A stretch of DNA of 10,165 nucleotides from Sneathiella sp. (GCA_002732675.1 NVRR01000093.1:1-10165), one strand, 5' to 3'; shown: positions 1-7,807, counted from the first letter of the stretch. Numbers and translations: made by a program. The notes: generated by a model from the sequence alone, not told the origin.

Positions 1-210
1 CTTACCCGCCGGGTCAAGGCTCGCCCCGCCGCGCCAAGACACATTCAGGCTGACAATGGGAATAGAGCGTTCCTCCACCAGCCAGGCGTTAATCCCGCCG
101 GGGCTAGTCACTTCCTTGATATCGGCAGCGTTTACCGCAACAACGACGCTTAAAAACAGAATTATGCTGCCGACAGCGGCCAGAAAATAACGGGAATATA
201 TATGAGGCAT
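1..210 (-). CDS. Second M16-family peptidase-like protein of a tandem pair, N-terminal part only
   Basis: Only the first 70 codons are in the window; the gene runs off the left edge. The start is ATG at 210-208. A good ribosome binding site (GAGGAAAG) lies inside the last codons of the upstream M16 gene, whose stop is 3 bases away, so the two are probably translationally coupled. The N-terminus has a basic stretch, then a long hydrophobic segment (about residues 9-28) ending in an alanine-rich cleavage-like site (VNAAD), so it is probably exported. The visible mature part (INAWLVEERSIPIVSLNVSW, then RGGASLDPAGK) matches the first beta strands of M16 domains. Paired bacterial M16B proteins often have one member with HxxEH and a partner without it; I infer this is the partner, but the region that would decide is outside the window. 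Confidence 0.8.
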   Translation of the reverse strand, partial: MPHIYSRYFLAAVGSIILFLSVVVAVNAADIKEVTSPGGINAWLVEERSIPIVSLNVSWRGGASLDPAGK

Positions 211-213
211 GAC

Positions 214-1581
214 TTAGCTTTCCTCAGCATCGGGCAAAAGGCGACCGACGACAGACCGCCGCTCATCAAAAAGGTTTTTTGCGGCGTTCTGAACATCTTC
301 GGCGGTCACTTCCGAGATATTCTGGGGCCAATTGACAATCTGCTCAATCGTTTCCCCGCTGGCCAGCGCCGAGCCAAAAATATTCGCCGCGCCGCGAACG
401 CTGTCACGGGAATAGATGGCTGCCGACATCAGCTGTTTTTTGGCTCTCGTCAGTTCTTTGTCCGTGACGCCATTGGCAACAATATCATCAACAACCGCCT
501 GAACGGCTGTTTCAATATCATCAAGGCTTTGGCCTGGCGTCGGACTGCCATACAGCATGAAAGTTGATTGATCATAGGACCCTGAGTGATAGTAGGCGCC
601 CGCTCCGACCGCGATTTTATCCTGAACCACGAGACTGCGATACAGCCTGCTGGTAACGCCGCCGCCCAGAATTTCGCTCAAAACTTCCAGCGCCCGCACC
701 TGTTTCTGATTTTCGTCCCGCCCGGACGGCGCCAGATAGCTTTGCCGCCACGACGGTTGCCGTACCCGTTTGTCCTTCATCTCGACCACACGCTTGGCCA
801 GTTGCGGCGGCTCCTGCACCCGTTTCCGATCGGGGATATCCACGGCGTCAAGGGGGCCATAATATTTACGCGCCAGATCAAAAACCTCTTCGGCATCGAC
901 ATCACCGGCGACGATCAATATGGCATTATTGGGCGCATAATATTTTTTGTACCAGTCGATGGCATCCTGCGTCGAAAGCTGCTCTATTTCATGACGCCAG
1001 CCAATGACCGGGGTCCCGTAAGGATGGGCCAAATACTGCGCGGCCTGAAACTGTTCCCCAAACAAACCGGCCGGGCTATTGTCTGTACGCTGTGACCGTT
1101 CTTCCAGAACCACCTTCAATTCCGCGCCGACCGTTTCATCGGTAAGCACCAGATTTGCCATGCGATCAGCTTCCATTTCCATGAAAAGCGGCAATTTATC
1201 GGCGCTGACATTCTGGTAGTACGCCGTATAGTCTTGGGAGGTGAAGGCATTTTCCTGACCGCCGTTCTTGGCAACGATTGCCGAAAACTCTCCCGGCGCC
1301 AGAGTATCCGTACCTTTAAACATCAGATGTTCCAGAAAATGCGCGATACCGGATTTAAGTGGCTGCTCATCTGCGGCACCAACTTTATACCAGACCATAT
1401 GGGTGACAACCGGCGCCCGATGATCCTCGATCACCACAACTTCCAGACCATTGTCCAAGGTCATGACTTGCGGGTTAAAAAGTGTCGGGATTTTTTCTGC
1501 GGCGGAAACCGTATAGGAGGTCGTCGCGGATATAGCAGAGATAAAAAATATACAAATAAGGAACTGTCGCCAAAGACCCAT
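214..1581 (-). CDS. Exported M16 zinc metallopeptidase (pitrilysin / processing-peptidase family)
   Basis: A 455-residue M16B-type peptidase with a predicted signal peptide (hydrophobic residues about 5-22, cleavage near VSA-AE at residue 28), so probably periplasmic. The inverted zinc motif HxxEH is intact as HFLEH (H81, E84, H85; E84 is the catalytic base). The third zinc ligand is one of the two glutamates in VVLEERSQ (E160/E161), about 76 residues after the second His, as in mitochondrial processing peptidase beta. The C-terminal half (about 190-455) is the second M16 domain. Start choice: the frame could begin at a TTG at 1584, but GGAG at 1592-1589 lies 7 bases before the ATG at 1581 and only 4 before the TTG, so I choose the ATG. 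It is followed 3 bases later by a second M16 gene, suggesting a heterodimer. The substrate cannot be told from sequence. Confidence 0.93.
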   Translation of the reverse strand: MGLWRQFLICIFFISAISATTSYTVSAAEKIPTLFNPQVMTLDNGLEVVVIEDHRAPVVTHMVWYKVGAADEQPLKSGIAHFLEHLMFKGTDTLAPGEFSAIVAKNGGQENAFTSQDYTAYYQNVSADKLPLFMEMEADRMANLVLTDETVGAELKVVLEERSQRTDNSPAGLFGEQFQAAQYLAHPYGTPVIGWRHEIEQLSTQDAIDWYKKYYAPNNAILIVAGDVDAEEVFDLARKYYGPLDAVDIPDRKRVQEPPQLAKRVVEMKDKRVRQPSWRQSYLAPSGRDENQKQVRALEVLSEILGGGVTSRLYRSLVVQDKIAVGAGAYYHSGSYDQSTFMLYGSPTPGQSLDDIETAVQAVVDDIVANGVTDKELTRAKKQLMSAAIYSRDSVRGAANIFGSALASGETIEQIVNWPQNISEVTAEDVQNAAKNLFDERRSVVGRLLPDAEES

Positions 1582-1588
1582 CAATATT

Positions 1589-1592
1589 CTCC
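1589..1592 (-). promoter_or_regulatory. Ribosome binding site deciding the start of the M16 peptidase gene
   Basis: GGAG on the minus strand, followed by 7 bases (AATATTG) and then ATG at 1581. The spacing suits the ATG and is too short for the in-frame TTG just before it. Confidence 0.7.
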
Positions 1593-1613
1593 GATCGCGA
1601 ATAAATACTCCCT

Positions 1614-1644
1614 ATGATAAAGGGCGCGGGCCTGCAAATTGCAA
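1614..1644 (-). promoter_or_regulatory. Possible sigma-70-type promoter for the M16 peptidase pair
   Basis: On the minus strand a TTGCAA element (1644-1639) lies 19 bases before TATCAT (1619-1614), about 30 bases before the chosen start. The -10 matches TATAAT in 5 of 6 positions and the -35 matches TTGACA in 4 of 6, but the spacer is long. A short palindrome, TGCAA-A-TTGCA (1633-1643), overlaps the -35. The 150-base gap after the bamF-like gene makes a separate promoter plausible. No convincing terminator is seen in the gap: only a 5-bp ACAGG/CCTGT hairpin (1691-1703) with no T-run. This call is weak. Confidence 0.25.
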
Positions 1645-1737
1645 GGCATTAATACACATAATTTTGTGATCCCCGGCGAGAATATGCGTCACAGGGTGCC
1701 TGTTAAAGGATAAACTTTGCGGCGAACAGGGCGAAAT

Positions 1738-2322
1738 CTAGTTAAACAGACCCTCGAGCAAAGCGCGCTTGCGGCGCTCAATCGTTGGCGTTGCCGCACC
1801 ATCAGCAGGCGTATCGCCAAGGGCGGCATTTTCCTGCAGGCGCTTTTTCTCCTGCGCCGGGTTCACCACGGTTCCGAAAAGTGGCTGTTCCTGCCAGAAC
1901 ATAATTCTTTCCATAAAGGTTTCGTCATTTTCTGCCAGAATGATCGTTTCCGTGTTCACCAACTGACGAATATCCGGATTGACATTTTCAGCCCCGGCGT
2001 CGCGCAACAGCGCCAATTCCCCAGCTGACATGCCAAGGGCTTGCGCCTCCGCTACCGTCACCGGCGTCTGGTTAATGGACTGTTTCCCCAGCAATGCCGC
2101 CTTGGCCCTGTTATTGGCAAGTCTGTCCTGCGGACCTTGCTGGCCGGGGGTTGGCGGGCGCAATGAGAAATCAGGCGGAATGATCAAGGGTGCCTTTGTC
2201 AGCACCGTGAATTCGTCCGGGCCTTCCTTATTCAGTCCAAGTATCTGCTTCGTGCCTTCACATCCTGTCAGCGCAACAACGGCCAACAACATAAACCCGG
2301 TAAAACGATATATGTGACGCAT
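1738..2322 (-). CDS. bamF: BamF-like outer-membrane lipoprotein (DUF3035 family)
   Basis: A 194-residue lipoprotein. The N-terminus has Arg and Arg at positions 2 and 6, a hydrophobic stretch (8-18) and a lipobox LTGC with the lipidated Cys at residue 21. Residue +2 is Glu rather than Asp, consistent with transport to the outer membrane. The mature start contains the stretch I associate with DUF3035/BamF: EFTVLTKAPLIIPPDFSLRPP (about residues 37-57). BamF is an alphaproteobacterial lipoprotein subunit reported in the BAM outer-membrane protein assembly complex; that role here is family knowledge, not seen directly. The rest is polar and low in complexity, ending in an Arg-rich tail (ERRKRALLEGLFN). 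A strong binding site (GGAGGA) lies about 10 bases before the ATG. It sits 16 bases after lspA, whose product would cleave its signal peptide. Confidence 0.82.
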   Translation of the reverse strand: MRHIYRFTGFMLLAVVALTGCEGTKQILGLNKEGPDEFTVLTKAPLIIPPDFSLRPPTPGQQGPQDRLANNRAKAALLGKQSINQTPVTVAEAQALGMSAGELALLRDAGAENVNPDIRQLVNTETIILAENDETFMERIMFWQEQPLFGTVVNPAQEKKRLQENAALGDTPADGAATPTIERRKRALLEGLFN

Positions 2323-2338
2323 TTTCCCTAATCCTCCG

Positions 2339-2815
2339 TCAGGACGCTATTTTATCGGATTTCTTGCCCCAAAACAAGCTTTCCAGCAACATAAGACCAA
2401 CACCGCAAACAATTGCCATATCAGCAATGTTAAAGGCGGGCCAGCGCATGAAAATCAAATCAAAGTCAAAGAAGTCCGCGACCGCACCATAATTGATGCG
2501 ATCAAAGATGTTGCCAATAGCGCCGCCCAGAACCAGTCCAAGACCAACAGCCAATAACTTATTTGTCGCCTTTTTAAGCATGGCGACAACGACAATGGAA
2601 ATCACTCCCGAAACGCCCACCAAAATCCACCGGGTCGTCCCGCCGCCTGCGAACATGCCAAAGCTGACACCATGATTCCAAACCATCACCAGATTGAAGA
2701 AGGACGTGACTTCAATGCCGTGCGGGTTCGCCGCCATCAGATCAATCAGATACATCTTGCTGACCTGATCCGCGGCGATAATCAAAAGGGCGACGATGAT
2801 CCCCAATCGAAACAC
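2339..2815 (-). CDS. lspA: Lipoprotein signal peptidase (signal peptidase II)
   Basis: A 158-residue inner-membrane aspartyl protease that removes signal peptides from diacylglyceryl-modified prolipoproteins. It has four hydrophobic membrane segments (about 4-20, 62-80, 88-104 and 130-148), the usual topology and length. Conserved family motifs are all present: D16 in AADQVSK, WNHGVSFGMF (46-55), GNIFDR (101-106), ADFFDF with catalytic D114, and FNIADMAI with N129 and catalytic D132. The start codon is GTG at 2815-2813, preceded by GAGGTG 6 bases upstream within the last codons of ileS; the ileS stop is 3 bases away, so translation is probably coupled. The ileS-lspA pairing is common in bacteria. 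The neighbouring lipoprotein gene supplies a plausible substrate. Confidence 0.96.
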   Translation of the reverse strand: MFRLGIIVALLIIAADQVSKMYLIDLMAANPHGIEVTSFFNLVMVWNHGVSFGMFAGGGTTRWILVGVSGVISIVVVAMLKKATNKLLAVGLGLVLGGAIGNIFDRINYGAVADFFDFDLIFMRWPAFNIADMAIVCGVGLMLLESLFWGKKSDKIAS

Positions 2816-2818
2816 TGC

Positions 2819-5638
2819 TTACACCTCGATCTCTACAGGCAGTCCGTCAACCACATCAGCGCAGCGAACGCATAGTTCCGTATGGTCGGTGTTGCGGCCC
2901 ACTTCTTCCAGGGTTTTCCAGCAACGGCTACATTTCTCGCCCTCCGCCAGTGCCGGGACAACGGCGACGCCGCTTACATCTTCCAGCGTGAAAGCACCGG
3001 CAGGCGCTGTGTCCGCTTTCAGGACAACACCTGAGGTAATACAGATATCGGCCAGATCCAATCCGTCCAGCACCGGTTTATAGTCATCGGCGACATAGAC
3101 GGTCGGGGCTGCCTGCAGGCTGGAGCCAATACGTTTTTCGCGGCGTTCGATCTCCAGCGCACCGGTAACGACCCGGCGAAAACTCCTTATCTTCGACCAG
3201 CGCTCTTCCAGCGCCGCATTTTTCCAGTTCGCGGGAATGTCGGGGAACTGACGCAAATGCACGCTGCTGTCCTCGCCCGGAAAACGGGTCAGCCAGGTTT
3301 CCTCAGCCGTGAACACCAGCATCGGCGCCAGCCAGGCGGTCAGGCAATGGAACAGGTGATCCAGAACCGTCCGCGCGGCGCGGCGCCGCAGATCATCCTT
3401 GCCATCGCAATAAAGAACATCTTTGCGGATATCAAAATAGAAGGCCGAAAGCTCCAACGTGCAGAAATTTTGGATGGCGGAGAAAAGCCGACTGAACTCG
3501 TAGTTATTACAATGGTCACGGATCATCTCGTCAAGCTCGGAGAGCCGATGTAAAACCCACTGCTCCAGCTCCGGCATCTCGGCCACGTCCACCCGTTCCG
3601 CCTCGTCCCAATCATTTAGATTTCCGAGGATAAAGCGCAGCGTATTGCGAAGTCGCCGATAGCTATCGATCTGGCCTTTGATGATCTCATTGCCGATGCG
3701 CATGTCTTCGGAATAATCCGACGCCACCACCCAGAGCCTGAGGATATCGGCACCGCTTTGGTCAATGATTTTCTGCGGCGCGATCACATTGCCGAGCGAT
3801 TTGGACATCTTGCGTCCCTGCCCGTCCATGACGAAGCCATGGGTCAGAACCGCATCATAGGGCGCCCGGCCCCGCGTTCCGCAACTTTCCAGCAGCGATG
3901 AATGGAACCAGCCGCGATGCTGATCAGTCCCTTCCAGATAAAGCGACGCCGGCCATTGCAGCTCCGGCCGGGCCTCCAGGGTGAAGGCATGGGTGCAGCC
4001 TGAATCAAACCAGACATCCAGAATATCGCTCGCCATCTCATAGTCATCGGCACTGAAATCGGGTCCGAGGAAGCGTTCCGCAGGGGACGCAAACCACGCA
4101 TCCGATCCTTCTGCTTCCATGATGTCGAGAATACGCGCATTGACCGCCTCATCACGGAGGAGTTCACCGGTTTCTCTATGGGTAAATACCGTGATCGGCA
4201 CGCCCCAGGCCCGTTGCCGCGACAAAACCCAGTCCGGCCGACCAGATATCATGGCATGGATCCGATTGCGGCCAGAGGCCGGGAACCATTTGGTATCATC
4301 GATGGCTTTCAAGGCAGTTGCCCGCAAGTCATTGGTGGTCATGGAGATAAACCATTGCGGCGTATTGCGGAAAATCAGCGGGGCCTTTGAGCGCCAGGAA
4401 TGCGGATAGGAATGCACCAGCTTGCCGCGCTTGAGCAACGCCCCAACTGTCTGCAACTCATCGGCAACGCCCTCGTTGCATTTATACACATGCTGGCCTG
4501 CAAACATTGGCACATGGTCGAAGAACGTGCCGTCTTCGCTAACCGTCTGCGGGATTTCGATGCCGTGGATCAATCCGACTTCATAGTCTTCCTGACCATG
4601 ACCCGGCGCCGTATGGACAAAACCGGTACCGGCCTCAACCGTCACATGATCGCCGTCAATCAGCGGCACATCGAAATCATATCCTTTACCGTGAAACGGA
4701 TGCTGACAAAGAACATCGGCGAAGGCCGTCCCCTTGCCTTCCCAGATGGTCTTGACGGAACGGATCCCGGTTTCCTTCTGAACATCCTCCAGCAGTGCCG
4801 CGGCAACGAATACCGTCTCGCCGATAACCGCAAGCGATCCTTCTTCAATGCCCGTGACTTCGACGCCCACATAATCCATGTCCGGGCCGTAGGCAATGGC
4901 GCGGTTACCGGGCATGGTCCAGGGGGTAGTTGTCCAGATAACGATCGACGCGCCCCTAAACTCCGCCGGGCCGGATTTAACCGGAAACCGCACATGGATG
5001 GTGGTTGAGGTATGATCGTGATACTCAAGTTCAGCTTCGGCCAGCGCAGTTTTTTCCACCGGCGACCACATAACCGGCTTAGAGCCACGATACAGCCCGC
5101 CATTCATCAAGAACTTCAGGAGTTCCCGCACGATCTGCGCTTCTGAATCGAAGCTCATCGTCGTATAGGGCCTTTCCCAGTCACCAATCACACCCAGGCG
5201 CTTAAATTCTTCCTTCTGGATATCAATCCAGTGAGCGGCAAATTCACGGCATTCTTTACGAAATTCAACGACCGGCACCTCGTCTTTGTCTTTACCGGCT
5301 TTGCGATATTTTTCTTCGATCTTCCATTCGATTGGCAGGCCATGGCAATCCCAGCCCGGCACGTAATGAGAATTCTTTCCCATCATCTGCTGCGACCGGC
5401 TGATCACGTCTTTGAGGATCTTGTTCATGGCATGACCGATATGCAAATGCCCGTTGGCATAGGGCGGTCCGTCATGCAGAATGAATTTTTCGCGGTCCGC
5501 GGACTGTTCCCTCTGGCGGCCGAACAGGTCCATTTTTTCCCAGCGTTCCAGCAGGCCTGGCTCTTTTGCAGGCAAGCCCGCCTTCATCGGAAAATCCGTA
5601 CGGGGGAGAAAAAGCGTTGATTTATAGTCAGTGCTCAT
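2819..5638 (-). CDS. ileS: Isoleucine--tRNA ligase (isoleucyl-tRNA synthetase)
   Basis: A 939-residue cytoplasmic class I aminoacyl-tRNA synthetase that charges tRNA(Ile), with an editing domain against valine. Visible landmarks in order: N-terminal LPRTDFPMKAGLP; the HIGH signature at residues 66-69 within PPYANGHLHIGHA; the inserted CP1 editing domain (about 190-400) containing the conserved WTTTPWTMPGN and GTGFVHTAPGHG; KMSKS at 610-614 within GRKMSKSLGN; the anticodon-binding helical domain (about 650-820); and a C-terminal zinc finger with CxxC pairs at 903/906 and 923/926. The zinc finger and overall length fit the common bacterial type rather than the eukaryote-like, mupirocin-resistant type. 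The start is ATG at 5638, with a weak AGGA about 13 bases upstream. It is followed directly by lspA. The 280 bases before it hold several inverted repeats and presumably its promoter. Confidence 0.97.
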   Translation of the reverse strand: MSTDYKSTLFLPRTDFPMKAGLPAKEPGLLERWEKMDLFGRQREQSADREKFILHDGPPYANGHLHIGHAMNKILKDVISRSQQMMGKNSHYVPGWDCHGLPIEWKIEEKYRKAGKDKDEVPVVEFRKECREFAAHWIDIQKEEFKRLGVIGDWERPYTTMSFDSEAQIVRELLKFLMNGGLYRGSKPVMWSPVEKTALAEAELEYHDHTSTTIHVRFPVKSGPAEFRGASIVIWTTTPWTMPGNRAIAYGPDMDYVGVEVTGIEEGSLAVIGETVFVAAALLEDVQKETGIRSVKTIWEGKGTAFADVLCQHPFHGKGYDFDVPLIDGDHVTVEAGTGFVHTAPGHGQEDYEVGLIHGIEIPQTVSEDGTFFDHVPMFAGQHVYKCNEGVADELQTVGALLKRGKLVHSYPHSWRSKAPLIFRNTPQWFISMTTNDLRATALKAIDDTKWFPASGRNRIHAMISGRPDWVLSRQRAWGVPITVFTHRETGELLRDEAVNARILDIMEAEGSDAWFASPAERFLGPDFSADDYEMASDILDVWFDSGCTHAFTLEARPELQWPASLYLEGTDQHRGWFHSSLLESCGTRGRAPYDAVLTHGFVMDGQGRKMSKSLGNVIAPQKIIDQSGADILRLWVVASDYSEDMRIGNEIIKGQIDSYRRLRNTLRFILGNLNDWDEAERVDVAEMPELEQWVLHRLSELDEMIRDHCNNYEFSRLFSAIQNFCTLELSAFYFDIRKDVLYCDGKDDLRRRAARTVLDHLFHCLTAWLAPMLVFTAEETWLTRFPGEDSSVHLRQFPDIPANWKNAALEERWSKIRSFRRVVTGALEIERREKRIGSSLQAAPTVYVADDYKPVLDGLDLADICITSGVVLKADTAPAGAFTLEDVSGVAVVPALAEGEKCSRCWKTLEEVGRNTDHTELCVRCADVVDGLPVEIEV

Positions 5639-5745
5639 GATGGCAAGCTGATCCTAACAGTGTCTGGTATTTTTGGTGAACGGGAGACGAAAATCCGCCG
5701 TAAATTCTTGGCCTCTGCCCTGATCATCAGGTACGAACCCTTTTT

Positions 5746-5773
5746 ACCCGGCCTTACACAATAAAGGCCGGGT
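5746..5773. repeat. Perfect 10-bp inverted repeat (stem-loop) upstream of ileS
   Basis: ACCCGGCCTT (5746-5755) and AAGGCCGGGT (5764-5773) are exact reverse complements around an 8-base loop. GAACCC and GGGTTC outside them could add a second helix. On the minus strand the stem is followed by AAAAAGGG rather than a T-run, so it does not look like an intrinsic terminator for the hydrolase transcript. It could be a structured leader of ileS, a protein binding site or a processing site; sequence alone cannot decide. Confidence 0.6.
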
Positions 5774-5895
5774 TAGTAATTCGGGTTCCGGTCGCATATT
5801 CGCCCCGGCGACCGCCCTGGATGGTTAAAAATTCAGTCATGGCTGGTGTTTTATCAACTCCCTTGGCTGCTGTCGAGAAATCATAGCAGCCAGAC

Positions 5896-5918
5896 GCCAA
5901 AAAACCGGCGTTTTTGGC
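5896..5918 (-). terminator. Possible terminator hairpin right after the hydrolase stop codon
   Basis: GCCAAAAA (5896-5903) pairs with TTTTTGGC (5911-5918), starting at the base next to the stop codon of the hydrolase gene. On the minus strand the T-run is inside the stem and the downstream bases are GTCTGGC, so this is not a textbook rho-independent terminator. A second hairpin (5865-5891) follows at once. Together they may mark the transcript end. Confidence 0.3.
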
Positions 5919-6824
5919 CTATTTCTCTGGCAAAAGGTATTTCGACAAAAAGGCGGGCAATTGCTGAAGTGCTGCGTTTCGCGATTCCTCGTGGGTGCCG
6001 ACAATAGGGATCACACCGGAAACGGTTTTATATTTCGGCAATGTCATTATTTTTAGTGCCGGAGCGTCAAAGCCGTGATAAGCGCCGGGAAAGACGGTTA
6101 TGGAAACCGGGTTTCCTCGTTTTTGTACCGTTTCAATGAATTGAACGCAGGGCGCGAGCAAGGTCCAGTTATCTGAGCCGCCAAAGAGCACAAGCAGCGG
6201 AATTTTCGTCGACCAGCTGTTCGGCTCTATTTTCGTATAAGGCCTAGACTGTATCCGATCACTACAAAGCGCTGGATAAAAGGCGGCGGCAACGGCGAAA
6301 TCATGTTCCGGCAGCGGTACGGGCCGGCCACTGCTGTCATGTTCAATGGTGAGCAATACGACCCCGCCGCCTTGCGACCAACCGACGACACCAATTTTAT
6401 CGCCAAGGATAAAATCCTGCGCCTGCAAATAGGCAAGCGCTGCATAGGCGTCCTTGGGGCGTTCACGGTACATCCGAACCCGGTTTTTGCTCTTGCCGCA
6501 TGTCGGCCCAAGCCCCCGCGACCCTCGGCTATCGACCAGCAGAACGGCAAGCCCCTTGGCAGTCAGTTGCTGCACCCAGCTGGCATAAATGGAGGTGACA
6601 TAGCCCGAATACATCATCCCGCCGCAGCCATGTAAAAACACAACGGCGGGATAAGGCCCTTCCCTATCCGGTCGCACCAGATAGGCCGTTAGGTCAAGAC
6701 TATCGGCATTTTGAAAATTTACCTTTTCATATATCCCCGCCTCAACGACGGTCAGAAACATAAAAAAAGATGCCAGAGCCGCAAGGGCACCGCAGGACTT
6801 AGGAATGAACTTTCTTATCCGCAT
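5919..6824 (-). CDS. Secreted dienelactone-hydrolase-like alpha/beta hydrolase
   Basis: A 301-residue alpha/beta hydrolase resembling the dienelactone hydrolase (DLH) family. The N-terminus has a basic start (RIRKFIPK), a hydrophobic segment (about 11-28) and a cleavage-like VEAG, so it is probably exported. Fold landmarks: HGCGG at 65-69 (oxyanion-hole loop), the nucleophile elbow GWSQGG with S150, an acidic residue D218 in LFGGSDNW, and H250 in GAYHGFDAP, giving a plausible S150-D218-H250 triad. True dienelactone hydrolases use Cys as nucleophile, so the substrate here is probably another ester or lactone and is not predictable. The start ATG at 6824 lies 26 bases inside the end of ribF, with AGGA about 7 bases before it, so translation is probably coupled to ribF. 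Hairpins directly after its stop suggest its transcript ends there. Confidence 0.85.
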   Translation of the reverse strand: MRIRKFIPKSCGALAALASFFMFLTVVEAGIYEKVNFQNADSLDLTAYLVRPDREGPYPAVVFLHGCGGMMYSGYVTSIYASWVQQLTAKGLAVLLVDSRGSRGLGPTCGKSKNRVRMYRERPKDAYAALAYLQAQDFILGDKIGVVGWSQGGGVVLLTIEHDSSGRPVPLPEHDFAVAAAFYPALCSDRIQSRPYTKIEPNSWSTKIPLLVLFGGSDNWTLLAPCVQFIETVQKRGNPVSITVFPGAYHGFDAPALKIMTLPKYKTVSGVIPIVGTHEESRNAALQQLPAFLSKYLLPEK

Positions 6825-7779
6825 ACTTATCCTGACTGCTTTTCTTGCTTGATAAAAGACGGCGGGCGGTTTCTGCGTCCAGCTCTATCTGTTTTTCCAG
6901 CTCCTCTATCCCGGCGAATTTTACTTCCGGGCGAATGAAATCGACGAACGCCACGCGCAGGGTCTGACCATACAGATCGCCTGAGTAATCGAGAAGATGG
7001 ACCTCCAACAGGACATCTTTCTTATCAAACGTCGGGCGATTGCCGAAATTGGCAACGCCGTCAATCCAGTCGACATGGGTGCCGTTATGCAACCCCACCC
7101 GGACCGCATAAACGCCCAGCTTCGGGTAGTGATAGCCGAGAAGCGGGATATTCGCTGTCGGAAAGCCAATGGTTCGGCCGCGCTTGTCACCTTCGACCAC
7201 TTCCCCTTCGATTTCCCACCAATGCCCCAGCAAGGACGCTGCCTTCCCCGGATCACCGGCTTTAAGGCATTCGCGAATGGCCGTGGAGGAAAAAATGATC
7301 GTCTGTTCGCCGACCGGTTCGACAACGGTCAGTCCGAAGCCATATTTTTTTGCAAAATCGCCGAGAACAACCGTCGTGCCCTGTCGCTTATGCCCGAAAA
7401 TGAAATCATAGCCGACAACCACGTGGACGGCGCCGTAGCCCTCGACCAGGACGTCATGCACAAATTCTTCAGCCGATTTTTGCGAGAATGCCAGATCGAA
7501 ATCAACAGCCGCCATCACATCGACGCCCAGCCATTTCAGATGTGCTGCTTTCGTCTCCATACTGGAAATACGAAACGGCGGTGCATCGGGCGCAAAAAAC
7601 TCTCGCGGATGCGGCTCGAACGTCAGCACACCGGACGGGACACCCAATTTATCCGCGACTTCCTGCGCATGGGCAATCACGGACTGATGCCCTCGGTGAA
7701 CGCCATCAAAATTACCAATCGCCAAAACCAGTCCCTGGCATTCTTCGGGAACGTCTTTATAGGAGCGTAAAATGCGCAT
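6799..7779 (-). CDS. ribF: Bifunctional riboflavin kinase / FAD synthetase
   Basis: A 326-residue cytoplasmic enzyme that phosphorylates riboflavin to FMN and adenylates FMN to FAD. The N-terminal FAD synthetase (nucleotidyltransferase) domain shows GNFDGVHRGH at 22-31, FEPHPREFF at 54-62, VVGYDFIFGHKRQG at 121-134 and SSTAIR at 164-169. The C-terminal riboflavin kinase domain (about 185-310) shows GRTIGFPTAN at 201-210 with the PTAN ATP/Mg-binding motif, GVYAV at 222-226, NFGNRPT at 244-250, and the catalytic-type Glu in LEVHLLD (E259). The last ~16 residues are a Lys/Ser-rich tail that also encodes the binding site and start of the overlapping hydrolase gene. The start is ATG at 7779, with AGGA about 13 bases upstream. 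It begins 28 bases after the chimeric gene, so it is probably co-transcribed with it. Confidence 0.96.
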   Translation of the reverse strand: MRILRSYKDVPEECQGLVLAIGNFDGVHRGHQSVIAHAQEVADKLGVPSGVLTFEPHPREFFAPDAPPFRISSMETKAAHLKWLGVDVMAAVDFDLAFSQKSAEEFVHDVLVEGYGAVHVVVGYDFIFGHKRQGTTVVLGDFAKKYGFGLTVVEPVGEQTIIFSSTAIRECLKAGDPGKAASLLGHWWEIEGEVVEGDKRGRTIGFPTANIPLLGYHYPKLGVYAVRVGLHNGTHVDWIDGVANFGNRPTFDKKDVLLEVHLLDYSGDLYGQTLRVAFVDFIRPEVKFAGIEELEKQIELDAETARRLLSSKKSSQDKYADKKVHS

Positions 7780-7807
7780 AAGTGATGATAATCCTGAATT
7801 CGAGTTT

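Larger units (their letters stand above)
5639..5918. other. Intergenic region rich in inverted repeats, between the hydrolase gene and ileS
   Basis: This 280-base stretch holds no credible gene. It contains several inverted repeats: CCTGA/TCAGG (5719-5731), a perfect 10-bp stem (5746-5773) flanked by GAACCC/GGGTTC (5735-5740 with 5783-5788), a 7-bp CGGTCGC/GCGACCG stem (5789-5814), a 7-bp GGCTGCT/AGCAGCC stem (5865-5891) and an 8-bp GCCAAAAA/TTTTTGGC stem (5896-5918). The last two, just after the hydrolase stop, may terminate that transcript. The others lie in what would be the ileS promoter or leader. I see no clear -35/-10 pair; TTGATA at 5855-5850 on the minus strand is the best -35-like hexamer but has no good partner. 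No tRNA fold was found. Confidence 0.6.

Noticed and set aside
586..1095. A 169-codon open frame on the plus strand opposite the M16 peptidase
   Set aside because: It is antisense to an M16 gene with intact catalytic motifs and has no recognisable domain or binding site.
1691..1703. ACAGG/CCTGT hairpin downstream of the bamF-like gene, considered as a terminator
   Set aside because: The stem is only 5 bp and there is no T-run after it on the minus strand.
4400..5008. A 202-codon open frame on the plus strand opposite ileS
   Set aside because: It lies wholly within the highly conserved ileS editing-domain coding region, and its translation shows no family motif.
5701..5820. Possible tRNA in the hydrolase-ileS gap, because of GGGTTCG-like T-arm sequence
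   Set aside because: No cloverleaf could be built: no acceptor stem or anticodon arm with correct spacing fits around the GGTTC-like element on either strand.
6997..7770. A 257-codon open frame on the plus strand opposite ribF
   Set aside because: It is antisense to a clear ribF and has no recognisable domain. Its composition looks like a reverse-strand shadow of GC-biased codons.
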